Positions 1 to 8,452 of a DNA stretch of 10,414 nt are shown here, in pieces. Location of the stretch: contig JAOUGR010000046.1 of the NCBI GenBank assembly GCA_029857655.1, forward strand, positions 1 through 10,414, read 5' to 3'. Within the stretch, counting starts at the first letter, position 1; each line of letters starts with the position of its first letter. The notes beneath the pieces were generated by a model. It saw nothing but the letters and a program-made list of their open reading frames with translations. It had not been told where the DNA came from and made no database searches. Source of the DNA: Gammaproteobacteria bacterium. GTDB lineage: Bacteria > Pseudomonadota > Gammaproteobacteria > Steroidobacterales > Steroidobacteraceae. Position numbers and translations under genes: made by a program.

Positions 1-1088
1 TGGAGACCCTGCGGCCCGAGCAGCATTTCACGCAGCCGCCACCGCGCTATACCGAGGCAAGCCTCGTCAAGTCGCTCGAAAGCCACGGCATCGGGCGCCC
101 GTCCACCTATGCCTCGATCATCGAGACGCTGCGCTACCGCAAGTACGTCGAGATGCTGGGCCGGGCATTCCAGCCGACCGACATCGGCAAGATCGTCAGC
201 AAGTTCCTGGTCAAGTATTTCGAGACTTACGTGGATTACGGATTCACCGCCACGATGGAGGACGTGCTGGACGAGATCTCCAACGGCGAAAAGGCCTGGC
301 GGCCAGAGCTCGAGCGGTTCTGGAGGCCGTTTTCGAAACTTGTCGAACACATCGGCAAGACCGTCACGCGCGAGGAGGTCGCCGAGTCGCGGGAAGTCGG
401 TCGCCATCCCGAGAGCGGCAAACCGATCGCCGTGCGCATGGGCGCGTATGGGCCATTCGTGCAGCACGGCACCCGCGACGATGCCGACAAGCCGAAATTC
501 GCGAGCCTGATGCCGGGCCAGCACATGGACGACGTCCGGCTCGAGGATGCGCTCAAGCTGCTATCACTGCCGCGCGCGCTGGGGCACGGCCCCGACGGCA
601 CGCCGATCAGCGTCGGCCGCGGCCAGTACGGGCCCTATGTGAAGTACGGAACGAAGTTCGCATCGATCAAGGAAGACGACCCGTTCGAGATCACGCTCGA
701 GCGTGCGCTGGAGATCGTCGCCGCCAAGATCCAGGCCGACCGCGAGCGCACGATCCTAGATTTCCCGGATGCGGGCATCCAGGTGCTGAAAGGCCGCTAC
801 GGGCCCTACATCACGGATCGCAAGCGCAATGCACGGATTCCGAAGGACCGCGACCCTGCATCGATGACGCTCGAGGAATGCGTGGCGCTGCTTGCCGTTG
901 CGCCCGAGCGCGGCAAGGGCCGCTTCGGCCGACGCGGCGCCAGGAAACCCGCTGCGGGGGCAGCGCTACCCGCGGCCAGTGCCGCCGCAGTAGCGCCGGC
1001 CGCGAAGGGCAAAGCCGCGCGCAAGACCCCCGCGAAGAAGAAAACTGCGCCGCGTGCCGCCGGCAAGGCTCGCCGCATCAAGGAGTGA
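1..1088 (+). CDS. topA: DNA topoisomerase I, C-terminal part (5' end outside window)
   Basis: Type IA topoisomerase, which relaxes negative supercoils by a single-strand break and strand passage. The reading frame is open from the left edge (first full codon at base 3), so about 361 residues are visible. The N-terminal TOPRIM domain and the active-site tyrosine lie upstream of the window. The fragment begins in the conserved central core, with the segment SLESHGIGRPSTYASII. It then carries at least three repeats of the Topo_C type, marked by GAYGPF, GQYGPY and GRYGPY. It ends in a tail of about 60 residues rich in Lys, Ala, Pro and Arg. There is only one cysteine in the fragment, so the four-cysteine zinc fingers of E. 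coli TopA are absent; the repeats and basic tail probably do the DNA binding instead. The hemF Shine-Dalgarno sequence lies inside its last codons. Identification is firm. Confidence 0.95.
   Translation, partial: ETLRPEQHFTQPPPRYTEASLVKSLESHGIGRPSTYASIIETLRYRKYVEMLGRAFQPTDIGKIVSKFLVKYFETYVDYGFTATMEDVLDEISNGEKAWRPELERFWRPFSKLVEHIGKTVTREEVAESREVGRHPESGKPIAVRMGAYGPFVQHGTRDDADKPKFASLMPGQHMDDVRLEDALKLLSLPRALGHGPDGTPISVGRGQYGPYVKYGTKFASIKEDDPFEITLERALEIVAAKIQADRERTILDFPDAGIQVLKGRYGPYITDRKRNARIPKDRDPASMTLEECVALLAVAPERGKGRFGRRGARKPAAGAALPAASAAAVAPAAKGKAARKTPAKKKTAPRAAGKARRIKE
1080..1085 (+). promoter_or_regulatory. Shine-Dalgarno site of hemF
   Basis: AAGGAG lies 6 nt before the ATG at 1092 and inside the last codons of topA. 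It supports the 1092 start over the in-frame ATG at 1110 and suggests that hemF is translated from a topA read-through message or in coupling with topA. Confidence 0.75.
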
Positions 1089-1091
1089 GCG

Positions 1092-2012
1092 ATGCCCGAT
1101 CGAGCCGCAATGAGCGCATGGCTGCTCGAGTTGCAGGAACGCCTCACACAGGTGCTCGAGCAGGCCGATGGCAGCGCGCGCTTTCGCCGTGACGCCTGGC
1201 AGCGGCCCGAGGGTGGCGGCGGCGAAACACGCGTACTGAAGGATGGCGCGCTGTTCGAGCAGGCAGGCATCAATTTTTCGCGGGTGCAGGGCGAGCGCAT
1301 GCCGCCCTCCGCGAGCGCGCAACGCCCCGCGCTGGCGGGCGCGCCATTCGAGGCGATGGGCGTGTCCCTCGTGCTGCACCCGCGCAATCCGCATGTCCCG
1401 ACCACGCACATGAACCTGCGCCTGTTCATCGCTGAGCCCACGGGCGGCGAGCCCGCGTGGTGGTTCGGCGGCGGATTCGACCTGACTCCTTACTATCCGG
1501 AAGAAGAGGACGTGAGGCACTGGCATCGTGTTGCGAAATCTGCCTGCGAGGGTTGCCCGCCCGGCACCTACGAACGCTACAAAGACTGGTGTGACCGCTA
1601 TTTCTACCTGCCGCACCGTGGCGAGACGCGCGGCGTGGGCGGCTTGTTCTTCGACGACCTCAACGAATGGGGCTTCGAGGCCTGCCTGGCCTTCAGCCGC
1701 CGGGTTGGCGCCGCCTTCGTTGCCGGTTACCTGCCGATCATCGGGCGGCGCCGCGATATCGCCTTTGGCGAACGCGAGCGGCAATTCCAGCTCTACCGGC
1801 GCGGCCGCTACGCGGAGTTCAACCTGATCCACGATCGCGGCACGCTGTTCGGCCTGCAATCCGGCGGGCGCACCGAATCCATATTGATGTCGCTGCCGCC
1901 AGTCGCGCGCTGGGAATACGGCTGGGAGCCCGAGCCCGGTTCGCCCGAGGAACGACTGAGCAGGGATTTCCTGCACCCGCGCGACTGGCTCGCCGGCGCC
2001 AATTCCGCTTGA
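1092..2012 (+). CDS. hemF: Oxygen-dependent coproporphyrinogen III oxidase
   Basis: Cytoplasmic enzyme of haem synthesis. It oxidatively decarboxylates two propionate side chains of coproporphyrinogen III to give protoporphyrinogen IX, using O2. The 306 residues match the usual family length (about 300). Family hallmarks are visible: [13 protein letters not shown] at 96-108, [11 protein letters not shown] at 126-136, and [10 protein letters not shown] in the middle. The four conserved histidines studied in the E. coli enzyme fall at the same numbers here (His96, His106, His145, His175), which also supports the chosen start. The gene begins 3 nt after the topA stop with a good Shine-Dalgarno sequence. 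Its stop codon overlaps the rlmJ start, so topA-hemF-rlmJ look like one transcription unit. No anaerobic counterpart (hemN) is in the window. Nothing looks damaged. Confidence 0.97.
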   Translation: MPDRAAMSAWLLELQERLTQVLEQADGSARFRRDAWQRPEGGGGETRVLKDGALFEQAGINFSRVQGERMPPSASAQRPALAGAPFEAMGVSLVLHPRNPHVPTTHMNLRLFIAEPTGGEPAWWFGGGFDLTPYYPEEEDVRHWHRVAKSACEGCPPGTYERYKDWCDRYFYLPHRGETRGVGGLFFDDLNEWGFEACLAFSRRVGAAFVAGYLPIIGRRRDIAFGERERQFQLYRRGRYAEFNLIHDRGTLFGLQSGGRTESILMSLPPVARWEYGWEPEPGSPEERLSRDFLHPRDWLAGANSA

Positions 2013-2857
2013 AGTACCGCCACGCCTGTCACGCGGGCAATTTCGCCGACGTCGTGAAGCACGTCGTGCTGGTCGCGGTGCTCACACGCCTGGTGCAGAA
2101 GGACCGCCCGATCTTCTATCTCGACACCCACGCCGGCCGCGCCCGCTACGATCTTGGTTCGCGTGACACGGCTGCAGAGGCAGCGCGCGGCATCCTGCGG
2201 CTCGCTGCCGCCGACCCGAAGGGCATGCCCGCGCCGATCCGCCGATATCTCGAGCTGGTGCGCACCTTCGACCCAGCCAATGACGCCGCGCCGCAGATCT
2301 ACCCGGGCTCGCCCTGCATTGCCGCGGCGCTGCTGCGACCGGGCGATAGCGCCGCGCTCTGCGACATCGAGCCCGGCGAGGCCCGATTGATCGGGCACGA
2401 GTTTCGCGGCGACCGGCGCTTCGCCATTCACTGCCGGGATGGCTTCGAGGCGCTGGCGGCCCTGCTGCCGCCGCGCGAGAAACGCGGAGTGGTGCTGATC
2501 GATCCGCCCTACGAGGAGCAGCTGACCGACCTCGAGCGTGTCGCCGATGCGCTGGCGGGTACTGCGCTTCGCTGGCCGCAGGGCGTGCTCGCCGGCTGGT
2601 ATCCGATCAAGCTGGCCCCGGTGATCGCGCGCTTTCATCGGCGCCTGCTCGATGCCGGCCTGCGCCGCGTGCTCGCGGTGGAACTCTGCGTGCATCCCGA
2701 CGACTCGCGCGCAGGTCTGAATGGTTCGGGAATACTGCTGGTGAATCCTCCCTGGAAGGTCGACGGTGACCTGCGTGCGGCGCTGCCCGCGCTTCACAAG
2801 GTGCTCGCGCCCGACGGTGGCGGGCGCTGGCGCGTGGACTGGCTCGCGGGGGAATAA
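2009..2857 (+). CDS. rlmJ: 23S rRNA (adenine(2030)-N6)-methyltransferase RlmJ
   Basis: SAM-dependent methyltransferase that puts one methyl group on N6 of A2030 in 23S rRNA. The family's typical first residues ([17 protein letters not shown]) begin immediately at the hemF stop. The only usable start is TTG at 2009, which overlaps the TGA of hemF as TTGA. From there the protein is 282 residues; E. coli RlmJ is about 280. Visible motifs are DTHAG at 39-43 (SAM-binding region), the catalytic DPPY at 165-168 (D164-Y167 in E. coli), and a late NPPW motif. No purine-rich ribosome site precedes the TTG, so translation probably relies on ribosomes finishing hemF. An ATG further upstream in the same frame (1667) would only add sequence that is hemF in another frame. 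It converges with the anti-sigma gene, with a 12 nt gap. Confidence 0.93.
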   Translation: MKYRHACHAGNFADVVKHVVLVAVLTRLVQKDRPIFYLDTHAGRARYDLGSRDTAAEAARGILRLAAADPKGMPAPIRRYLELVRTFDPANDAAPQIYPGSPCIAAALLRPGDSAALCDIEPGEARLIGHEFRGDRRFAIHCRDGFEALAALLPPREKRGVVLIDPPYEEQLTDLERVADALAGTALRWPQGVLAGWYPIKLAPVIARFHRRLLDAGLRRVLAVELCVHPDDSRAGLNGSGILLVNPPWKVDGDLRAALPALHKVLAPDGGGRWRVDWLAGE

Positions 2858-2860
2858 GCG

Positions 2861-2880
2861 GGAGCGGTATCAGCCGCCCC
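2861..2880. terminator. Weak hairpin between convergent rlmJ and anti-sigma gene
   Basis: GGAGCGG and CCGCCCC can pair around a 6 nt loop, with one A-C mismatch. The hairpin spans the 12 nt gap and the end of the anti-sigma gene. No run of T follows on either strand, so a true intrinsic terminator is doubtful; its position between two converging genes is the main argument. Confidence 0.22.
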
Positions 2881-3547
2881 AATCCACCGCTTCGAAAACC
2901 TGCTGTGCGATGCCGTCCAGGTCCTTCTGGTCGCGGCCGACGATCGCGATGCTGCCGCGCGGCGCCGGCAGCACGACGCCAACGTATCCCTGCTCCTCGA
3001 GCCGGACCGGCCCGTCGACATTCCGGTGCCTGAGCAGCAGCACCGTCACCGGGCCCCGTGGCATGCGGACCACCAGGTGGGGCACGACATTGCCCGCAAA
3101 AACGCAACGCGCCGCAAACGAAACATCGCCTATTCCCGGACGCAATTTCGTGCCTTCCGGATCCAGCACGCCCGCCAGCTCCTCAGGCGCGATCGGCGTC
3201 GTCGAAATCATCGCGTGGGTCTCACTCGCGACATGGCCGATGACCTCGCGCGCAAGAGAAGCACGCGGAGAACTGACCCAGAGCGCGATCCCGACCGACA
3301 CTCCGATCACGATACTGGCAGCCATCGCCAGCCAGCGCCTGCCGGTTGCCGGCGCAACCACAGCGCGGGGCTTGCGGATTCGCGTCGTATCGACCACGAA
3401 TGCGCGCCCGATCATGGCATCCATCGCGCGCAACTCATCCTGGTGACGCGCGCAGGCCGGGCAGTCCCCGCGGTGGGCGTCGATCTCGTCTCCGGAGATC
3501 GCGGGCTCGGCGCCGACGCGACGGCGGAATTCCAGGCAGTTCATCAT
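2870..3547 (-). CDS. Membrane anti-sigma factor, DUF3379-like
   Basis: Probable anti-sigma factor that holds the neighbouring ECF sigma factor at the inner membrane until a signal arrives. The 225 residues divide into three parts. A cytoplasmic part begins NCLEFRRRVGAEP and contains His25-x3-Cys29-x2-Cys32, the pattern of zinc-binding anti-sigma domains. One membrane helix lies at about 72-91. A periplasmic domain of about 130 residues follows, rich in V and G and without a motif I recognise. The start resembles proteins filed under DUF3379, which are commonly paired with ECF sigma genes; that family name is from memory. The first ATG (3547) forms an ATGA overlap with the sigma stop and has GGAGG 7 nt upstream. 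The second ATG (3544) is equally possible and would remove one residue. The signal sensed is unknown. Confidence 0.85.
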   Translation of the reverse strand: MMNCLEFRRRVGAEPAISGDEIDAHRGDCPACARHQDELRAMDAMIGRAFVVDTTRIRKPRAVVAPATGRRWLAMAASIVIGVSVGIALWVSSPRASLAREVIGHVASETHAMISTTPIAPEELAGVLDPEGTKLRPGIGDVSFAARCVFAGNVVPHLVVRMPRGPVTVLLLRHRNVDGPVRLEEQGYVGVVLPAPRGSIAIVGRDQKDLDGIAQQVFEAVDWGG

Positions 3548-4065
3548 GGCGATGCCTCCACGGCGATGCCGAGTTCCTGGCGCAGGCGGGCGCGGGCGCG
3601 GAACAGCCGTGTCAGCACGGCGCCCTGCTGCAGGCCCATGTGTTCTGCGATTTCCTTTGTCGAGTAGCCCATCATCACCTGCAGCACCAGTGGTTCCCGG
3701 TAGTCGTCATCGAGCCGGAACAAGGCCTCGCGCATCTCCGCCAGGGCGGCATCGTCGTCGGCCGCAAGGACGTCAGCCTCGGCAGCCACCAGCACATCGA
3801 GATCCGCGACCTCAAGGCGCTTGCGCTCGAAGGATCGGGCGAATTCCCGGCGCACGATCGTCAGCAGCCAGGACTTGACCTTGCCCTCCTCCGCGAGCGC
3901 GTCAAACGACTTCCAGGCCCGCAAGAGCGCCTCCTGCACGACGTCTTCCGCCAACTGCCGGTCCCGGCCGAGCCAGAACGCGAATCGCAACAGGTCCGGG
4001 TGCAATGCCTCGCAGACCGCCGTGAAGCGGCGCCGTCTTTCCGTTCCGCGGTCGTCACGGTTCAT
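3544..4065 (-). CDS. ECF-type RNA polymerase sigma factor
   Basis: Alternative sigma factor of the extracytoplasmic-function group (173 residues, typical size). Region 2 covers about 14-82 and includes DVVQEALLRAW at 41-51, the core-binding and -10-reading helix. Region 4 covers about 108-165, with REPLVLQVMMGYSTKEIAEH leading into the helix-turn-helix (roughly 133-155) and the basic end RLFRARARLRQ. A linker rich in D, E and A joins them, and no region 3 or 1.1 is seen. It is the first gene of a minus-strand pair with its anti-sigma factor, overlapping by ATGA, so both are made together. No strong Shine-Dalgarno sequence precedes its ATG. A possible self-recognised promoter ends right at the start codon (see 4066-4148). 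I cannot name the ECF subgroup or its targets; the divergent neighbour hemB is only a candidate. Confidence 0.93.
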   Translation of the reverse strand: MNRDDRGTERRRRFTAVCEALHPDLLRFAFWLGRDRQLAEDVVQEALLRAWKSFDALAEEGKVKSWLLTIVRREFARSFERKRLEVADLDVLVAAEADVLAADDDAALAEMREALFRLDDDYREPLVLQVMMGYSTKEIAEHMGLQQGAVLTRLFRARARLRQELGIAVEASP

Positions 4066-5159
<1,094 letters not shown>

Positions 5160-5163
5160 AGCC

Positions 5164-5997
5164 ATGACCTCGCACGACGGTCCGGGTCGCTTCGCACTGT
5201 TCGGTTATCCGGTCAGCCATAGCTGGTCGCCATTCATCCACGGCCTGTTCGCGCGCCAGTTCGACCATATCCTCGACTACAAGGTCCGTGATGTTGACCC
5301 GCCCTCGTTCCGCCGCGTCGTCATCGATTTTTTTGTCGAGGGCGGCGGTGGCGCCAATGTGACGCTCCCGCACAAGCCCGCCGCGGCCGAGATCGTCAAC
5401 GAACTGACGGCACGCGCTGAGCGCGCACGCGCCGTCAACACCATTATCCGCAGGAGCCCGACCGATCTTCTCGGCGACAACACGGATGGCACCGGCCTGG
5501 TGACCGATCTCGTCAGCAATCTCGGCGTTACCGTCAGCGGTTCGCACCTGCTGGTCCTCGGCGCGGGCGGTGCGGTGCGCGGCGTGCTGGCGCCGCTGCT
5601 CGAGCAGGAGCCGCGCGAGGTCCGCATCGCGAACCGGACACCCGAGCGCGCACAGCTGCTGCGCGACGAATTCTCGGATCTCGGCGAGATATCTGCCTCC
5701 AGCTTCGACGATGTCGACGACCGGCCCTGGGACATCGTCATCAATGCGACCGCCGCGAGCCTCGCGGGCGAGGTGCCTGCGCTGCCGCCGCGCGCCATCG
5801 GGCGCGACACGGTCTGCTATGACATGGCTTATGGGCGCGCCGACACCGCATTCATGCGCTGGGCCACGGAACGCGGATCGTCGCGCTCCTACAAGGGCTG
5901 GGGCATGCTGGTCGAGCAGGCCGCGGAATCCTACCGGCTGTGGCATGGCGTGCGGCCCGCTACCAAGCCCGTGCTGGACGCACTCGAACGGCTCTAG
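5164..5997 (+). CDS. aroE: Shikimate dehydrogenase (NADP+)
   Basis: Reduces 3-dehydroshikimate to shikimate with NADPH in the chorismate (aromatic amino acid) pathway. The protein has 277 residues. Shikimate-binding serines are in VSHSWSP (Ser20, Ser22). NVTLPHK holds the catalytic Lys71, and NTDG holds the catalytic Asp108. The dinucleotide loop GAGGAVRG is at 133-140. NRT at 157-159 is the usual NADP-phosphate clamp. GWGMLVEQAAES near the end is the C-terminal signature. The ATG at 5164 is 4 nt after the hemB stop with GGGGA 8 nt upstream. An in-frame ATG at 5122 would add 14 residues that lie within hemB, so it was not used. The TAG stop is shared, on the opposite strand, with the stop of the converging gene. 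Pseudomonas places aroE next to hemF; here it sits next to hemB. Confidence 0.96.
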   Translation: MTSHDGPGRFALFGYPVSHSWSPFIHGLFARQFDHILDYKVRDVDPPSFRRVVIDFFVEGGGGANVTLPHKPAAAEIVNELTARAERARAVNTIIRRSPTDLLGDNTDGTGLVTDLVSNLGVTVSGSHLLVLGAGGAVRGVLAPLLEQEPREVRIANRTPERAQLLRDEFSDLGEISASSFDDVDDRPWDIVINATAASLAGEVPALPPRAIGRDTVCYDMAYGRADTAFMRWATERGSSRSYKGWGMLVEQAAESYRLWHGVRPATKPVLDALERL

Positions 5998-6536
5998 GCT
6001 TTCGCGCCCGCTTTCAGGTAATCGTCCTTCAACGCCACGTAGTGGGCGGCGGATTCCGCGAGCATCGCGATTTCCCCGGCTCGGAGCACGCGCGCCTGGC
6101 GCGCGGGACTGCCGACCCACAGCGTCCGCGGCGCCAGTCTCTTTCCGGCCGGCACCACGCTGCCCGCACCGATGATGACTTCGTCGCCGACGATTGTGCC
6201 ATCCATCACGATTGCGCCCATGCCGACGAGGCAGCGCCTGCCGACCGTACAGGCGTGCAGGATCACGCCATGCCCGACCGTGCATTCCTGGCCCACTAGG
6301 AGCGGAATGCCGTCGGCACCCGCGAACTGAGCGCTTGCGACGTGCAGGACACTGCCATCCTGAATGCTGCTGCGCGCACCGATCTCGATCGTGTTCACGT
6401 CGCCGCGCAGCACGGCGCCGGGCCAGATCGAGACATCGTCGCCGATGCTCACTCGGCCGATCACGACCGCGGCCGGGTCGATCCAGACGCGTTGCCCGAT
6501 GACGGGTCGTGCATCCAGGTAGGGGCGGACATTCAT
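5994..6536 (-). CDS. Gamma-carbonic-anhydrase-like hexapeptide-repeat protein (YrdA/PaaY type)
   Basis: Left-handed beta-helix protein of the gamma carbonic anhydrase superfamily, 180 residues, expected to form a trimer in the cytoplasm. Hexapeptide repeats such as IGDDVS, VGQECT and VGDEVI run through about 12-130, followed by a C-terminal helix. The three metal histidines are in place: His65, His89 and His94. So are Arg44 and Asp46 (RGD) and Gln59-Asp60, which correspond to active-site positions in Methanosarcina Cam. The acidic loop carrying Cam's proton-shuttle glutamate is not seen, as is usual in this short subgroup, whose real activity is often unproven. The ATG lies 1 nt after the gor stop without a clear ribosome site, so it is probably coupled to gor. 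YrdA, CaiE and PaaY relatives are similar and cannot be separated by eye. Confidence 0.92.
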   Translation of the reverse strand: MNVRPYLDARPVIGQRVWIDPAAVVIGRVSIGDDVSIWPGAVLRGDVNTIEIGARSSIQDGSVLHVASAQFAGADGIPLLVGQECTVGHGVILHACTVGRRCLVGMGAIVMDGTIVGDEVIIGAGSVVPAGKRLAPRTLWVGSPARQARVLRAGEIAMLAESAAHYVALKDDYLKAGAKA

Positions 6537-6537
6537 G

Positions 6538-7884
6538 TCATCGCATCGTCACGAATTCTTCCGCGCAGGTCGGATGGATCGCGACCGTGTCGTCGAAATC
6601 GTCCTTGGTCGCACCCAACCGCAGCGCCACGGCAAAACCCTGCAGCATTTCGTCTGCGCCCATGCCGATCACGTGCAGGCCGACGATGCGACGCTTGGCA
6701 CCCACGGTCACGAGCTTCATCTCGGCGCGGCGCCTGCGTTCCGTCAGGCCGTGGTAGAGCGGCAGGAAATTCGAGCGGAATGCCTCTACCGCATCGCCAT
6801 GCTGGTCGCGTGCCTCCTGCTCGCTGAGGCCGACGGTGCCGATGGGCGGATGCGAGAAGATCACGGTCGGGACCAGCCGGTAATCGAGATGCCGGTCGCT
6901 CATGCCACCGAACAGCCGGTCGGCAAGGCGACGCCCTGCAGCAATTGCGACCGGCGTCAGCGCCATCCGGCCGGTCACGTCGCCGATGGCGTGGATGCCC
7001 GGCACATTCGTATCCTGGAAAAGATCGGTCGTGACTTCTCCCAGCGCGCCGGCCGCGACGCCGGCTGCGGCCAGGCCGAGTCCGTCGCTGCAGGCTTCGC
7101 GCCCCACTGCCCAGATCAGCGTTTCGAACGGTCCTTCGCTGCGGCCGTCCGCGAGTTCGACGCGGCAGGCCCCTGCCTGCGCCCTCACGGCCGCCGGTGT
7201 CGCGTGCTCGACGATTCTGATGCCGTCGTCACGCATGGCCTTCATCAACGCGAGCGACAGCATCTCGTCAAAGTTACGCAGCATGCGATCGTGCCGGATC
7301 AATACGGTCACATCCGCACCGAGCGCCGCGAACACACCGGAGAGTTCCGCCGCGATATAACCGCTGCCGATGAGCGCGACCGATGCGGGCAACCGCTCCA
7401 GCCCGAAGAAACCGTCCGAGCTGACGCCCAGCTCCGCACCGGGCAGCGGAGGCCTTATTGGCCGACCGCCGGTTGCAATCACGATGTGGGGGGCTTCATA
7501 TTCGCTGGCACCGATCGCCACGCGTCCGGCGCCGGTGAAACGTGCAGTCTCCTTCAACAACGTGACGCCGCGCTTGTCGAGATTCTGCGCATAGATGCCC
7601 CGAAGGCGCAGGACATAGGCGTCGCGACGTGCTTTCAGTGTCGGCCAGTCATGCCCACGGCGCAGGATGTCGAAACCGTAGCCGGCTGCGTCAGCGATGC
7701 CATGCGCGACGTCCGCAGCATGAAACATGATCTTCTTCGGCACGCAGCCGACATTGACGCAGGTGCCGCCAAGCGGACCGGGTTCGGCAACCACGACTGC
7801 GGCACCGTGCTCGGCCGCGCGCTGCGCGCAGGCCAGGCCGCCGCTGCCACCGCCGATCACGATCAGATCCCACTTCTTCGCCAT
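6538..7884 (-). CDS. gor: Glutathione-disulfide reductase
   Basis: Cytoplasmic FAD enzyme that reduces oxidised glutathione with NADPH. With the ATG at 7884 it has 448 residues (E. coli Gor 450), and numbering agrees almost exactly. The FAD loop GGGSGG is at 11-16. The redox pair is Cys42/Cys47 in GGTCVNVGCVPKK. The second nucleotide site GSGYIAAE is at 173-180. Arg197 and Arg203 in LIRHDRMLRNFD match the arginines that bind the NADPH phosphate. The proton-relay His437 and Glu442 lie in HPTCAEEFVTMR at the very end. The frame is open upstream to 7983, but those 33 residues run into divergent lemA and have no family match. The AUG is preceded by GGGGTGGTG. Promoter signals fit the 49 bp spacer. 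It leads a two-gene unit with the carbonic-anhydrase-like gene. Confidence 0.96.
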   Translation of the reverse strand: MAKKWDLIVIGGGSGGLACAQRAAEHGAAVVVAEPGPLGGTCVNVGCVPKKIMFHAADVAHGIADAAGYGFDILRRGHDWPTLKARRDAYVLRLRGIYAQNLDKRGVTLLKETARFTGAGRVAIGASEYEAPHIVIATGGRPIRPPLPGAELGVSSDGFFGLERLPASVALIGSGYIAAELSGVFAALGADVTVLIRHDRMLRNFDEMLSLALMKAMRDDGIRIVEHATPAAVRAQAGACRVELADGRSEGPFETLIWAVGREACSDGLGLAAAGVAAGALGEVTTDLFQDTNVPGIHAIGDVTGRMALTPVAIAAGRRLADRLFGGMSDRHLDYRLVPTVIFSHPPIGTVGLSEQEARDQHGDAVEAFRSNFLPLYHGLTERRRRAEMKLVTVGAKRRIVGLHVIGMGADEMLQGFAVALRLGATKDDFDDTVAIHPTCAEEFVTMR

Positions 7885-7933
7885 CACCACCCCGCGCGGC
7901 TGCTTGAAGCGCCGATGATATACTCGCATCGTC
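7885..7933. promoter_or_regulatory. Compact divergent promoter region, gor / lemA
   Basis: Only 49 bp separate the two divergent start codons. On the plus strand TGATATACT (7916-7924) fits an extended -10 box (TGnTATAAT) for lemA. Transcription would start about 7930-7932, only a few bases before its ATG. On the minus strand the same bases read AGTATATCAT, giving TATATC (7922-7917) as a -10 for gor with a leader of roughly 25 nt. No good -35 was found for either. Both promoters would share the same melted region, so the two genes are likely mutually dependent. Confidence 0.5.
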
Positions 7934-8452
7934 ATGACCTGGGTCATCGTGCCCGCGATCTTCGCGCTGCTTGCGCTGTTCACGATCCTCGTCCGCGGCG
8001 GTCTGCTCCGGTTGCGCGATTCAGTGCGAAAGTCCTGGGCGAGCCTCGATGCGCTGCTGCTCGAGCGTCATGACCTGATGACCCGCCTCCTCGATCCCTG
8101 TGCGCGCCACATGCGCTACGAAGCCGATGCGCTCGACCGGGTCTCGCGAGCCGACGCAGCCGCATTCGCCGCAGCCGCGCGCGAGGACATCCCGGCACTG
8201 GCCGCCGCCGAGCAGGCGCTTCGCGCCTCGATCGCGGACCTGCTCGCGCTTGCCGAGAACTATCCAGTGCTCTGCGCGGAACCCGGCTTCCTCCCCGCGA
8301 AGGAACGAGTCCTCGCAATCGGCGCGGCTGTCAACGAGCGGCGCGAACTCTACAATTCCGCGGTGAACCTGTTGAATGTCCGCAGCCAGGCATTTCCGCA
8401 CCGCATGATCGCGCGCACCCTGGGATTCCACGCCGAGGCCCTTTTCGAGTGA
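7934..8452 (+). CDS. Short LemA-family membrane protein
   Basis: Member of the LemA family: a membrane-anchored, mostly helical protein of unclear function. The 172 residues are slightly short for the family. A membrane helix at about 4-22 is followed by the family's first helix, [19 protein letters not shown] (31-49), equivalent to the usual V..AW..ID.....R.DLIPNLV. ENYP at 108-111 is a typical LemA motif, and [13 protein letters not shown] near the end matches the usual R..YN..V..YN. The C-terminus FHAEALFE lacks the longer tail seen in many relatives. LemA genes often stand next to TPM-domain (YgcG-like) genes; none is here, so it is an orphan. No Shine-Dalgarno sequence precedes the ATG, and the candidate promoter suggests an almost leaderless message. 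xth starts on the last base of its stop codon. Confidence 0.82.
   Translation: MTWVIVPAIFALLALFTILVRGGLLRLRDSVRKSWASLDALLLERHDLMTRLLDPCARHMRYEADALDRVSRADAAAFAAAAREDIPALAAAEQALRASIADLLALAENYPVLCAEPGFLPAKERVLAIGAAVNERRELYNSAVNLLNVRSQAFPHRMIARTLGFHAEALFE

Noticed and set aside
966..2797. Two long minus-strand frames opposite hemF and rlmJ
   Set aside because: Both sense genes carry their catalytic motifs. The antisense frames overlap each other and show no domain.
6535..8073. A 512-codon plus-strand open frame opposite gor
   Set aside because: gor on the other strand has complete family motifs and E. coli-like numbering. The plus frame has no domain and runs across the gor/lemA spacer. Long antisense frames are expected at this G+C content.
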